From contig JAJRQO010000021.1 in NCBI GenBank assembly GCA_024280215.1, forward strand, positions 91,827 through 155,826: a DNA stretch of 64,000 bases, read 5' to 3'. The translations under genes and the position numbers were made by a program. The notes below the pieces were generated by a model. It made no database searches. It saw only the letters and a program-made list of their open reading frames with translations, and was not told where the DNA came from. Source of the stretch: Candidatus Zixiibacteriota bacterium. GTDB lineage: Bacteria; Zixibacteria; MSB-5A5; GN15; FEB-12. This document shows positions 27,175 through 36,599 of the stretch, one piece after another. Every line of letters begins with the position of its first letter. The stretch's first letter is position 1.

Positions 27175-27949
27175 GGAAGATACTCTCATTTTTAAATTCT
27201 TCAGCGTTTGCATTTATCCCACGGTAGATTCTAATCAATTCGTCTTTTGACATTCCCATCTCTTCAAATTGATTGCTCAAAGATTTGACATTTGGATCTT
27301 CCGACGGACCAAAACAGCTATAACATCCACGATTGTATGCGGGGCAAATAGCATCGCATCCCGCATGGGTCACAGGACCAAGACATGGAATCCCCTTTGA
27401 AACCATCACACAGATATTTCCACGTCGTTTACATTCGATACAAACAGAATGTGTTGGAATATTTGGTTTTCGTCTATTAAGATATGCATTACACACTTCA
27501 ACAAGTGCCAATTTATTGATTGGACAACCTCGAAGTTCAAAATCAACTTTGACATGTTCGGCAATAGGCGTAGAATTTTTAAGTGATGAAATATAGTCTG
27601 GTTTGGCATAGACGATATTAATAAAATCGTTTACATCTTTAAAATTCTTTAATGCTTGTATCCCTCCAGACGTAGCACATGCTCCGATTGTTATCAAAGT
27701 TTTTGACATCCGACGGATTTTATGAATCCGTTCAGCATCATGGGCAGAGGTAATTGATCCTTCTACAAGTGAGATCTCATAGGGACCTTTGATAATTTCT
27801 CGAGATGCTTCAGGAAATGATGCAATTACGATTTTATCAGCAATTGCGAGTAAGGCATCTTCACAATCTAAAAGAGATAATTGACAACCGTCACAAGAAG
27901 CAAATTTCCATACCGCTAATTTTGGCTTAGATGTTTTGTTCAAAGGCAT
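27161..27949 (-). CDS. hydD: group 3b [NiFe]-hydrogenase small (delta) subunit
   Basis: A 262-residue electron-transfer subunit with iron-sulfur clusters. The proximal cluster region is present ([34 protein letters not shown]), and additional Cys ligands follow in [46 protein letters not shown], which fits the multi-cluster small subunit of group 3 enzymes. No Tat signal, so cytosolic. The stop overlaps the hydA start by 14 bases. Confidence 0.95.
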   Translation of the reverse strand: MPLNKTSKPKLAVWKFASCDGCQLSLLDCEDALLAIADKIVIASFPEASREIIKGPYEISLVEGSITSAHDAERIHKIRRMSKTLITIGACATSGGIQALKNFKDVNDFINIVYAKPDYISSLKNSTPIAEHVKVDFELRGCPINKLALVEVCNAYLNRRKPNIPTHSVCIECKRRGNICVMVSKGIPCLGPVTHAGCDAICPAYNRGCYSCFGPSEDPNVKSLSNQFEEMGMSKDELIRIYRGINANAEEFKNESIFHEQK

Positions 27950-27950
27950 C

Positions 27951-28820
27951 TTAAATCTCCCTCTTATTAATTAAATCTTTTACTAAATCATAATTAAAGA
28001 CAGGACCATCTTTGCAGATAATTTTTCCCGTATACTGACAATGACCGCACAAGCCAACACCACATTTCATATTTCGCTCAAGTGAGACAAATATATTTTC
28101 TGGAGCCAACTCCTGTTGCTGAAGAGCAACTGCGGTATAACGCATCATAATTTCTGGGCCACAGAGAAAAGCCGTCGTATTAGTAGGGTCAAAATTACTA
28201 TTTTTAATAAGTGTTGTCACGACTCCGACATTTCCCATCCATTTTTGATCAGCACGATCAACAGTCACATATAAGTCAACATCAAAACGCCCTCGTAGTG
28301 ATTCTAATTCTTTTTGATAGATAATATCAGAAGGTGTCCGTGTACCATATAAGATAGAAATACGTTTATATTTTTCTCTGTTATTTAAAATATGATATAC
28401 AATCGGGCGAACAGGTGCTAAACCAATCCCACCTGCTACAATGACAATATCTTTTCCTTCCGATTTATCAATCGGCCAATAGGAACCATAAGGTCCCCGA
28501 ACACCAAGCATATCACCAACTTTAAGACGACGAATCGCTCTGGTTACATCACCGACCATACGAATAGTATGAACAAGTTTATCTGGTCTATCAGGGCTTC
28601 CACTTATAGAAATAGGTACTTCGCCACAACCATGTACATAGAGCATATTAAATTGACCAGGTTTAAAATCAAAGGAGGTTGTACCATCTTCAACTGCTAA
28701 TTCAATAGTGAATGTATCTTCTGTTTCTTTTCGAATTCTGTTTATTACAAACATCTCAGGAATAAATGCTGAGGTTGTAATTTGAGTTTCGATTTGTTTA
28801 TTATTTGATAGGAGTGTCAT
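27951..28820 (-). CDS. hydG: group 3b hydrogenase gamma subunit, FAD/NAD(P)-binding
   Basis: A 289-residue ferredoxin-NADP+ reductase-like subunit that exchanges electrons with NAD(P)H. The FAD site includes [23 protein letters not shown], the nucleotide-binding region begins [16 protein letters not shown], and the C-terminal [2Fe-2S] site is [16 protein letters not shown]…CKDGP. The ATG lies inside the last 20 bases of the cyclic-nucleotide-domain gene, and the ribosome-binding site is weak, so translation is likely coupled. Confidence 0.94.
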   Translation of the reverse strand: MTLLSNNKQIETQITTSAFIPEMFVINRIRKETEDTFTIELAVEDGTTSFDFKPGQFNMLYVHGCGEVPISISGSPDRPDKLVHTIRMVGDVTRAIRRLKVGDMLGVRGPYGSYWPIDKSEGKDIVIVAGGIGLAPVRPIVYHILNNREKYKRISILYGTRTPSDIIYQKELESLRGRFDVDLYVTVDRADQKWMGNVGVVTTLIKNSNFDPTNTTAFLCGPEIMMRYTAVALQQQELAPENIFVSLERNMKCGVGLCGHCQYTGKIICKDGPVFNYDLVKDLINKREI

Positions 28821-29265
28821 ATATATCCAATAGTTGTAATCTTAATGCCATTAATTCATCTTCCATAAGGTTGACAAATCGTTTCATCATATCATAACCG
28901 AGTTCGTGATCTTCATCACATTTTTTTCTCAGACAATTTCCATCTAAAGCAATCGCTCTGGTTACTTCCATAGCCCGACAATCAAAATGTCTGAAATACG
29001 GAGCAACCAACCATGACCACCCCAAAACATCGTTATCACCAAGGGTGTTAAACACAATCCCCCCTTTATTTGGACGAAAAACTTCCATAGCCAATTTTCC
29101 TTCACGAATAAAATAGAAAAGGTCAGCTTCGTCCCCTTCGTGAAACAGATATTCTCCAGGATTTATCCGAACATTTTTAGCACATCCAACTATTAGTTCA
29201 ATATGCTTTTTCTCCATCCCTTTTAAAAAAGGATGCTCTGCCAAATAAGATTCTAAATTTTTCAT
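28801..29265 (-). CDS. stand-alone cyclic nucleotide-binding domain protein inside the hydrogenase operon
   Basis: A 154-residue CAP-family sensor domain: LAEHPFLKGMEKKHIELIVGCAKNVRINPGEYLFHEGDEADLFYFIREGKLAMEV is a recognisable beta-roll, followed by a long C-helix ([26 protein letters not shown]) that would dimerise. The chain stops there, so the winged-helix DNA-binding domain of Crp/Fnr proteins is missing. The phosphate-binding cassette is degenerate (FNTLGDNDVLGWSWLV rather than FGE…RxA), so the ligand may not be cAMP. Placement between hydB and hydG, with overlaps on both sides, implies a role in the hydrogenase complex or its control rather than transcription (inference). Confidence 0.85.
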   Translation of the reverse strand: MKNLESYLAEHPFLKGMEKKHIELIVGCAKNVRINPGEYLFHEGDEADLFYFIREGKLAMEVFRPNKGGIVFNTLGDNDVLGWSWLVAPYFRHFDCRAMEVTRAIALDGNCLRKKCDEDHELGYDMMKRFVNLMEDELMALRLQLLDIYDTPIK

Positions 29266-29266
29266 A

Positions 29267-30433
29267 TTAGTTCTCCACCTCGGCTAATTGTTCTGCTTGA
29301 GCAGTTACTTGTTTTTGGATAGTTTGAGTTTCTTTGGTAATATCAATTCCAACTTGACACCAAACAATACATCGTCCACAACCAACGCATCCAAGCGTAT
29401 CGAACTGTTCTTGCCAACTTGCTAATTTATGTGTCATCCATTGACGGTAGCGAGATTTTATTGATGCACGAACTGCCCCACCATGAATATAAGAATACTC
29501 CATACTAAAACAGGAATCCCAGCTACGGACTCGTTCGTTTTCCACACCATCCAACGAAGTAACATCTTCGATATTGGAACAAAAACAAGTTGGGCATACC
29601 ATCGTGCAGTTTCCACAGGAGGTACAACGTTTAGCAATATCTTCCCAATGGGGATGATTGAGATTTTCAAGCAACAAATCTTTCAGATTTGTCGTATTAA
29701 GTTTTCGTCCCATATTGTTTTTTGCTGAATCTAATTTTTGAATCTCAATGTTTATCAAATCGGCAGATGCTTTTTTTATATCTAATTCTTTTAAAACTTT
29801 CAAGCCACTTTTTGAACCTGCTTCAATTAAAAATGAATGGTCGTTATCAATAATCATTTCTGTAATTGCTAAATCAAAACCAGACTTAGCTTCAGGACCT
29901 GAATCGGTTGACGTACAAAAACAAGAACTACCCGCTTCGGTACAATTTGTCGTAACGATAAAAAGAGCGTCACGTTGTTTTTTATAATAATTGTCAACAT
30001 ACTCACCATCGATAAAAATTTTATCCTGAATGAGTATTGCTTGAAGTTCGCAAGGTTTGACTCCAAAGAATGCAAGCTTATCAAGATGTTCGTCTTTTCT
30101 GATAATTGAAATTTTTCCATCAACTCGTTTTGTTTTTAAAATTGTCAAACGAGGTGGAAACAGATACTTTTTAAAAGAAAAAGGACCAACATTGTAACCA
30201 AACAATGCTTTATCGGCTCTCTCTATTAAACGATATGAACCCGATTCGTGGACATCAGTTATTCCAATCGGTAGCTCACTTATGTTGTCTAACTCATCAT
30301 AGATAATAACTTCATCTCTGATAGTAGGACCAATTGTTTTGTAATTTTGTTCTTTAAGCGATGTTAATATTGATTCAATAGCATCAACACCAACAACATA
30401 CTTAGTTCCTTTAGTGATTTTCACCTTGCTCAT
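29267..30433 (-). CDS. hydB: group 3b hydrogenase beta subunit, 4Fe-4S
   Basis: A 388-residue iron-sulfur subunit (sulfhydrogenase beta / anaerobic sulfite reductase A-like). The C-terminal third has two ferredoxin-type sites: CTSCGNCTMVCPTCFC and CVGCGRCIVWCQVGID. The N-terminal domain contains FFGVKPCELQAILIQD and TNCTEAGSSCFCTSTDSGP, both family features. It passes electrons between the small subunit and the flavin subunit and, in archaeal homologues, supports polysulfide reduction. It is first in the operon; the next stop and start are one base apart. Confidence 0.94.
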   Translation of the reverse strand: MSKVKITKGTKYVVGVDAIESILTSLKEQNYKTIGPTIRDEVIIYDELDNISELPIGITDVHESGSYRLIERADKALFGYNVGPFSFKKYLFPPRLTILKTKRVDGKISIIRKDEHLDKLAFFGVKPCELQAILIQDKIFIDGEYVDNYYKKQRDALFIVTTNCTEAGSSCFCTSTDSGPEAKSGFDLAITEMIIDNDHSFLIEAGSKSGLKVLKELDIKKASADLINIEIQKLDSAKNNMGRKLNTTNLKDLLLENLNHPHWEDIAKRCTSCGNCTMVCPTCFCSNIEDVTSLDGVENERVRSWDSCFSMEYSYIHGGAVRASIKSRYRQWMTHKLASWQEQFDTLGCVGCGRCIVWCQVGIDITKETQTIQKQVTAQAEQLAEVEN

Positions 30434-30755
30434 CTTATCCTATCACAATTATTGAAATAATGGATTTAGTTAGCTTCTATTATTTTATCGACACTCAATT
30501 ACCAATTATTAGTTAATATCATAGTTACTACTAATACATATACCAATTTACCCACGTAAAAGCAAGTGATATTTTTCACAAACTTACTTTAAACCCCACC
30601 TGACAACAAATCTCTTATCGTTCACCTTATCTTATTGGATAACTGATAGTTAAGAGATTATAAGCATGGTAGGAATCAGTAATTATAGGGACATGTATAT
30701 AAAAATAATAGGAGATAGTTTTAATAAATGATTAAACGTTGAATTAAAATAATAA
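30434..30755. other. hydrogenase operon upstream region
   Basis: About 320 AT-rich bases without a coding frame. On the minus strand a weak promoter candidate is TTGGTA-N17-TAATAG at roughly 75-45 bases before hydB. A CRP/FNR-like dyad lies further upstream at 30565-30580. Nothing else is recognised. Confidence 0.4.
30565..30580. promoter_or_regulatory. CRP/FNR-like palindrome upstream of the hydrogenase operon
   Basis: AGTGA-TATTTT-TCACA; on the minus strand TGTGA-AAAATA-TCACT, which matches the CRP consensus TGTGA-N6-TCACA at 9 of 10 positions. It is centred about 140 bases upstream of the hydB start codon. The bound regulator is not encoded in this window: the operon's own cyclic-nucleotide domain lacks a helix-turn-helix. 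Confidence 0.5.
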
Positions 30756-30791
30756 GCCCGTTGGCTGGGGGACATTAGCTAACGGGCTTTT
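30756..30791 (-). terminator. rho-independent terminator of the surface-glycan/repeat-protein operon
   Basis: A 13-bp stem with one mismatch, AAGCCCGTTGGCT / AGCTAACGGGCTT. On the minus strand it is followed by ATTATTTT. It lies 11 bases past the last gene of the long minus-strand run beginning at 46206. Confidence 0.88.
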
Positions 30792-30802
30792 AAAAGATAT
30801 TG

Positions 30803-32728
30803 TCAAGGACAAGCTACGGGTGGTGCTCCAGATGGAGTACCAAACATAAAACTTACCAACCCAACAATATCAGAAATATCAATTATCCCACTCCCATCAA
30901 TATCTGCTTCTTCAAAACAAGGTGGTGGGCTTCCTCCTTGAAAAGAAAATGCTACCATATAAACTAAATCAGCAATATCAACGGAACCCGCAAGGGTGCC
31001 ATCATCAGATCCATAATCAACGTTACCACGAACAACAACACAACATGCAGGTTGACCTGTAGTAAATGATAAATTTAAAGTTTGATTTGTATTCATAGTA
31101 TAGTTGAGTACTTCTGTTGAATCTATATATCCAGACAAAGTATCAGTGCGGCAGAACACATTAAAGCTGCCAGATGGTATCAACACAGAATATTGACCAA
31201 ACAAGTTTGTCTTATCATGTGGAGTATATACAGTATCGCCAGTACTAACATAGGCAACACAAATTTCAGCATTAGAAACCGGTGAGCCAACATTGTCGGT
31301 TACTGTTCCAGACAAAACAAGTCCTGTGTCCAAAGTTACAAACAATGTTGTATCTTGTGTAAAAGAGACATTAAATATTTTTTGAGCCGTTAAAAAATCC
31401 GTAGCCAATGGTTCAAACTCAACATCATAGGTACCTGTCTCAATTACAACAGTAAAAGCGCCACTCGCATCGGTATTATCACCTACAATTGGAATCTTCA
31501 ATTGAGTAGCTGACACTTTCACATCAATATCAGAATTAACAACAGCTCCTCCAGCAGTTTTATCCATAACACCAGACAGAAAAATCCCATCAGCTAAGAC
31601 AACATCTTGATTATAATCAGCCATTACTAAAACATTTAAAAATTGTGCAGGAGCTAACCCCGTAGGTACTTGAGGTTGATAAATTAAATTATATGTTCCG
31701 CTTGGGACAATAACTTGGTAAAATCCACTTGCATCAGTTTTATCACCTGAAGTAACTAATTTAGTACCAGTAGTAAAATCAACAATATCAATATCGACTA
31801 ATTCAATAGGATTAAATAGAGAGTTCGTGATTGTACCTGAAATTAACAAACCTGACTCAAGAGTATAATTTAAAGTAGTTGCACCTGATATTACTACACC
31901 AAAATCATCAAGAGGTACAAAAGGATCACCTGCTTGTGGGGTAACATTAACATCATAGGTACCAAGTGGAACAACCACCGAATAAAAACCTGTACCATCG
32001 GTATTATCACCAGGAGTAACTTGCAGAATACCAGTAGAACTGTTTGTAAAGTCTAAATCCGCATTTACAACAGGAGCACCACCTAATTGCGTAATAATCC
32101 CAGAGACTTCATACCCCAAAGTCATAGTAACATCTATACTTGTATCACTTGCTATTAAAACATTGTTGAGTTCTATTGGTAACCACGGATCCGCAAATAA
32201 TCCTACTGGGCGGTATCGAATACGATATTCGCCTGGAGGTACTGTAATATGGTAAAACCCATTAATATCAGTATTATCTCCTGAAGTAACTAATTTATTA
32301 CCCGACACTTGTTCATACACATTTAAATCAATATCAAATATTCCTTGTCCTAAGCTATCTCTCACAAAACCTGACAGATTATATCCAGCAGCAAGCATGA
32401 CATCAAAAGTTGTGTTCCCACTTACAGAAATACCAGTAAAAGTTTCTCCAAGATGCCCTTGTACAGAAGGGACAAATTCTAAACCATAGATACCGATAGG
32501 CAAGCCAGCAATAGAATAAAATCCTGAGGCATCCGTCACTGTCGCCGGAATCCCAATCGGCCCACCAAACTCATCAAAGAGCAAAACACTAACAGCGGAT
32601 ATAGGTACAAGAGCTGAATCTGTAACTGTTCCTGAGAGCGTAAACTGTGCAGAAACTGATGATGCTGTTAGAATAATGACCGCGAATAAAACTACATAGA
32701 CCTTTTTAATCAAACTAAATCTTTTCAT
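30803..32728 (-). CDS. surface protein with six Ig/transthyretin-like repeats and dockerin-like tail
   Basis: A 641-residue exported protein: signal peptide 1-27, then six ~85-90-residue beta-sandwich repeats of the carboxypeptidase-regulatory-like / CNA-B type, each opening with hxxSGxVxDxxGxPhxxhDhxh and containing TDASGFYxVxVPxGxYxVxFxP. The last ~70 residues are the CCVVVRGNVDYGSDDGTLAGSVDIADLVYMVAFSFQGG dockerin-like tail. The protein is paralogous to the T9SS-tailed protein encoded 41 bases upstream. GGAGG precedes the start. Likely an extended surface stalk; no catalytic motif. Confidence 0.82.
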   Translation of the reverse strand: MKRFSLIKKVYVVLFAVIILTASSVSAQFTLSGTVTDSALVPISAVSVLLFDEFGGPIGIPATVTDASGFYSIAGLPIGIYGLEFVPSVQGHLGETFTGISVSGNTTFDVMLAAGYNLSGFVRDSLGQGIFDIDLNVYEQVSGNKLVTSGDNTDINGFYHITVPPGEYRIRYRPVGLFADPWLPIELNNVLIASDTSIDVTMTLGYEVSGIITQLGGAPVVNADLDFTNSSTGILQVTPGDNTDGTGFYSVVVPLGTYDVNVTPQAGDPFVPLDDFGVVISGATTLNYTLESGLLISGTITNSLFNPIELVDIDIVDFTTGTKLVTSGDKTDASGFYQVIVPSGTYNLIYQPQVPTGLAPAQFLNVLVMADYNQDVVLADGIFLSGVMDKTAGGAVVNSDIDVKVSATQLKIPIVGDNTDASGAFTVVIETGTYDVEFEPLATDFLTAQKIFNVSFTQDTTLFVTLDTGLVLSGTVTDNVGSPVSNAEICVAYVSTGDTVYTPHDKTNLFGQYSVLIPSGSFNVFCRTDTLSGYIDSTEVLNYTMNTNQTLNLSFTTGQPACCVVVRGNVDYGSDDGTLAGSVDIADLVYMVAFSFQGGSPPPCFEEADIDGSGIIDISDIVGLVSFMFGTPSGAPPVACP

Positions 32729-32769
32729 TTCCCATGGACCTCCATAAAAATATACTTACGTTTCTTTTT

Positions 32770-34737
32770 CTATTTTAACAATACAATCTTACGGGAATCA
32801 CTTCCCATTGAAGTAATAATACGATAAATATAAAGACCAGTAGCAACTTTTTCACTTTGTTCATTGTTGCCGTCCCAATGGATTGCATATTCGCCTGGTG
32901 TATATATTTTGCTCGTTAACCGCTTAACTTTTTGTCCTAATATATTAAAAATATCGAGTTGTACATCAGTTCGTTGTAAAATTTCAAAATTTATAGTAGT
33001 TGTAGAATTAAACGGATTCGGAAAATTCTGTTGTAATATAAAATTATTGCCGTTTGAAGAAGTTGGTCTTGTAAATAACTTAAAAGTAAAATTACTATCT
33101 TCCTGTACTAAGATATTCGAATACTGCCCAGTACGCAAGTTTGTTTCTTGTGGCGGATTTACTTTTATATGATACATCCCACTTGGTAAAACTGCTTCAC
33201 CTTTACCGCTTATATCAGTAATAGCATAAGGAGTAAATAATTTCGAAGAAGTTACCGCATCAATTATTTCTATCTCAGAGAACTGAATTGTTTGATCTAA
33301 ATCATCAACAATTGTGAACAACGTTAAAAGACCTTCATCAAGTGTAATCTGACCAGCCGAGGAATCCACAGAAAAAGTAGTTTGTAAAAACTTTTTTGCG
33401 ATATAGTGTGAACCTCGTTGCGGTAAGAATGAAATATCAAAGTTACCCTGTGGAACAAAAAAATTAAAAAAACCTAAACTGTCAGTAAAATTATTAAAAA
33501 GATTTATCTTATAATTTAAATTATAAGTAACCATAGACAGTTCTACATTACGTATACCCAACCCAAAACTATCTACAACTTGCCCTGAAAAATTAATTCT
33601 GGGTGTTTGAAACATAACTAATTCAATAAGCGTATCCTGACTAATAGTAACATTAGGTATAAGTATTTGTTTAAAATCAGATCCCAAAGGAGGGTCAAAT
33701 TTTAGATCATATAATCCTTGAGGAACTGTAACGATAGATTCACCTTCCGTATTGGTCTTATCGTTCGGAGTAAATATTTTTATACCATTATTAGGTAATT
33801 TAAAATCTACATCAGCTTTCGTAATAGGATTACCTAAGGTATCGACAATTCTAATTGTACATACGATACCCTCATCAAGAACTTCATTATAAACAGAGTC
33901 TGCAACAAAATTAAAACTATCTATTAGAACTCCTATATACCTTGAACCTCTTTTGGGAGCGAAACGTAATTGATAGAAACCAGGGTCAACAGCAACATTA
34001 TAATTCCCTAAAGTATCGGTACTGTTGTTTGATGTAAACACTTTAGCACCCGTGATAGCATCACGCAAATCAATATCTACATCAAAAATTGGAAGACTAT
34101 TTATATCCGTTACTGTGCCCGAGAGAAGATTGGTTGGCAACATTGTTATATTAATGATTGTATCATTCGTAATAAGAACTGTATCAAGTTGTACACCTTT
34201 AAACCTGCTATTGAGAGGTGAATCATATCGGATACGAAATAAACCTGGTGGCACCACAACTTCATAAAAACCATTTATAATAAAGGTATTATCGTTTGGA
34301 GTAAATACTCTTCCCCCATTAATAGAATCCACATCTAAATCAACTTCACCAATCGGGTTTCCAAGAAAATCAGAAACAACACCTGATATTGCAATCCCAT
34401 TTTCAAGAGTCACATCAAGACGCTGACTGGTAGTTAAATCGAAATCGAAAACTTGTTTACCTAATAATCCACTACCAATACGAGGAGCAAAAGTAACTCG
34501 ATAAAATGTAGAATTTAGTACTGTAATAGAATACCATCCAGTAATATCGGTATTATCACCTAATGTTATGAGTTTCACACCAGTTTGAGAGTCGATTAAA
34601 TCTAAATCAACATTATCAACTGGGTTACCATTACTGTCACGAACGAAGCCAGAAATAGTTGACAACGCAGATGATACATCATACGAAAAAATTATAATAA
34701 CTATTAAAAATAGTATTTGTTTAATTCTGAGCAGCAT
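32770..34737 (-). CDS. surface protein with six Ig/transthyretin-like repeats and T9SS sorting domain
   Basis: A 655-residue exported protein: signal peptide 1-24, six ~90-residue repeats (STISGFVRDSNGNPVDNVDLDLID…, IAISGVVSDFLGNPIGEVDLDVDS…, and so on) and a T9SS C-terminal domain (QQNFPNPFNSTTTINFEILQRTDVQLDIFNILGQKV…GLYIYRI…SRKIVLLK). It starts 9 bases after the AlgE-like barrel gene with a TAAGAGAG site that overlaps that gene's stop, so it appears to be in the same transcript. It may be a surface scaffold associated with the exported glycan (inference). Confidence 0.85.
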   Translation of the reverse strand: MLLRIKQILFLIVIIIFSYDVSSALSTISGFVRDSNGNPVDNVDLDLIDSQTGVKLITLGDNTDITGWYSITVLNSTFYRVTFAPRIGSGLLGKQVFDFDLTTSQRLDVTLENGIAISGVVSDFLGNPIGEVDLDVDSINGGRVFTPNDNTFIINGFYEVVVPPGLFRIRYDSPLNSRFKGVQLDTVLITNDTIINITMLPTNLLSGTVTDINSLPIFDVDIDLRDAITGAKVFTSNNSTDTLGNYNVAVDPGFYQLRFAPKRGSRYIGVLIDSFNFVADSVYNEVLDEGIVCTIRIVDTLGNPITKADVDFKLPNNGIKIFTPNDKTNTEGESIVTVPQGLYDLKFDPPLGSDFKQILIPNVTISQDTLIELVMFQTPRINFSGQVVDSFGLGIRNVELSMVTYNLNYKINLFNNFTDSLGFFNFFVPQGNFDISFLPQRGSHYIAKKFLQTTFSVDSSAGQITLDEGLLTLFTIVDDLDQTIQFSEIEIIDAVTSSKLFTPYAITDISGKGEAVLPSGMYHIKVNPPQETNLRTGQYSNILVQEDSNFTFKLFTRPTSSNGNNFILQQNFPNPFNSTTTINFEILQRTDVQLDIFNILGQKVKRLTSKIYTPGEYAIHWDGNNEQSEKVATGLYIYRIITSMGSDSRKIVLLK

Positions 34738-34746
34738 AAATCTCTC

Positions 34747-36576
34747 TTAAATTATAAAACTTAAATTCAGTTTCGCATAGGTTGCAGTTTCTTGAGATGA
34801 AGCAAAAGCTTCACCAGGTGTAAACATACTTAATACCAAAGTAGGTTCAACTATTTCAAACAGAACAGGAAAAGCTGTAATAAAATCAATGCCTGAACCA
34901 ATATCATCAGAAAAGCCATTAGGTCTGGCAGGAGGATCATTCAGGTTGCTTCCTTTAATAGTGTTATCAGGAAAGTGCTGTTTGTAGTTATGATACACAA
35001 TATCAAAAGAAATATTACTGGTAGGATAAACTCCAAAACCTAATGTAAATATTTTTAAATTGCTTAGTTCGGGATCGAGCAAGGTTCCATAATAGTACAA
35101 AGAACTCTGTCCATTAAATGAAGCGACATTATCCTGATACGCTGTCTGTCGAAAACGTTCATTCACTAATGGAGTCGATGGGTCATCACCAGTAGCAAAG
35201 GCATACGCTAAAGTAATCGACGGGTTGTATGTCATATCAGATTTGAAAATAGTAGCTCCAATATCAAACGCCTTTCCTTTGGTTTCGTCTCCCTTATCTA
35301 CCCCACTCATAAATGACAACTCAGCCCAAGGTTTAATATTCTCCATCTCTCCAAGATAGCGAACCCCAATCCATTTTGGTTCTCTATTTCGTATGTCAGT
35401 ATCAGACCTTTTTAAATAATATGCAGACATTTGATTATCTTTTTGAAAAAACCAAGTCACCTGCCCAAACAGATCAGTCCAAGTATCAAACTTACTTTTT
35501 ATCGGATTTATAGCAGTGATATATGCCGATTCAAAAATCAAATTTTCTTTTCCATAATAAAAAACTCTAACCGCGTCCATGTAATCATCAAAAAGCCATT
35601 CGCGAGGTTCATCAAAATCTTGACGACCAACTGAAACAGCAAAACCAGCATCAGCTATGTTATGCCAGAGATAATATAGTTGAGTTATATTGGCTTCAAA
35701 ATCTCTTGATGGTAAACCTTGTTCACTTGATAAGACATACCGTTTACGTAAACGTACTTGTGCAAAAGCTGAATGAGAACTATTTATTATCGCGGTTAAC
35801 TCAGTACGAATATCATGTTCGGAATCCTCTTGATCAGTGTTATCAAACGTAGACAGATCATATTCATTTTTACTTAACCAATTTTGTCGGTATTTTATGA
35901 CACCATTAAAATAATCATTCAACATATACCCTTTACCTAAAGAATAGACAGAATTTTTTCTCAAATGCCCAAAAAGATACTTTTCTACTTTATTCAAACT
36001 GCTGGTAGCATTATTTACATCCGTTTTGTTATTAAGAATGATAATCAATCCGGAAACTTCAATTGTATCAGGAGCATTACCATCAATAGCAACCCTTGTC
36101 ACTGTACCTTTTACTTTATGATTCTTCTTCACATCACGAATTTTAATTTTTGTAGCTTTCCAGCTTCCATCTTTGCGAATACGACATGTTACCTGAACAA
36201 GTTGTTTCTTTTTTAAATTTGCTATTGTATTCTTGCTCGTACCATCACTAATAAATTTAGTTTTAGAAGTTATATCAATTTTTTTTCCAAAGAGAGTAAT
36301 TGTTTCTTCTTCTAAATCAATTGATTCAATTTGTCCTCGTAATTTTGGTTTACGAGGTTTTGGTAGTGCCTCAATTTCCAAAGCTATAAAAGATAAGGAT
36401 TCTTTAAAGTATCCTTCTACCTCATACGCTTTGCCAACTTCGATGTTAAGCGAAATATATTCTGGTTCCTTGGCATCTATCTCATGAATACACAATAAAA
36501 GTGCTATCATTAAAATTAGATACGCTCTTAATGTAATCTTTTTATGATTTCCCATTCTTTTACTTATTCCTTTCAT
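34747..36576 (-). CDS. AlgE-like outer-membrane exporter with N-terminal DUF5666-like region
   Basis: A 609-residue protein. After a signal segment (IRAYLILMIALLLCIHEIDA-like region, about residues 15-35), residues ~40-190 hold two small-barrel units resembling DUF5666 (LRGQIESIDLEEETITLFGKKIDITSKTKFI; VKGTVTRVAIDGNAPDTIEVSGLIIIL). Residues ~215-609 match the alginate export family beta-barrel: VGRQDFDEPREWLFDDYMDAVRVFYYG, TLAYAFATGDD, QSSLYYYGTLLDPELSNLKIFTLGFGVYP and a terminal aromatic/hydrophobic strand LNLSFII. It probably forms the outer-membrane pore for the polysaccharide made by the upstream genes. The start at 36576 has AAGGAAG; the longer frame from 36654 overlaps the kinase gene further. 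Confidence 0.75.
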   Translation of the reverse strand: MKGISKRMGNHKKITLRAYLILMIALLLCIHEIDAKEPEYISLNIEVGKAYEVEGYFKESLSFIALEIEALPKPRKPKLRGQIESIDLEEETITLFGKKIDITSKTKFISDGTSKNTIANLKKKQLVQVTCRIRKDGSWKATKIKIRDVKKNHKVKGTVTRVAIDGNAPDTIEVSGLIIILNNKTDVNNATSSLNKVEKYLFGHLRKNSVYSLGKGYMLNDYFNGVIKYRQNWLSKNEYDLSTFDNTDQEDSEHDIRTELTAIINSSHSAFAQVRLRKRYVLSSEQGLPSRDFEANITQLYYLWHNIADAGFAVSVGRQDFDEPREWLFDDYMDAVRVFYYGKENLIFESAYITAINPIKSKFDTWTDLFGQVTWFFQKDNQMSAYYLKRSDTDIRNREPKWIGVRYLGEMENIKPWAELSFMSGVDKGDETKGKAFDIGATIFKSDMTYNPSITLAYAFATGDDPSTPLVNERFRQTAYQDNVASFNGQSSLYYYGTLLDPELSNLKIFTLGFGVYPTSNISFDIVYHNYKQHFPDNTIKGSNLNDPPARPNGFSDDIGSGIDFITAFPVLFEIVEPTLVLSMFTPGEAFASSQETATYAKLNLSFII

Positions 36577-36599
36577 TGCTTCCTTCTGTCCCCACACTA

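Noticed and set aside
28801-29265. Crp/Fnr transcription factor
   Set aside because: The chain ends after the dimerisation helix, and no winged helix is encoded in frame or immediately downstream.
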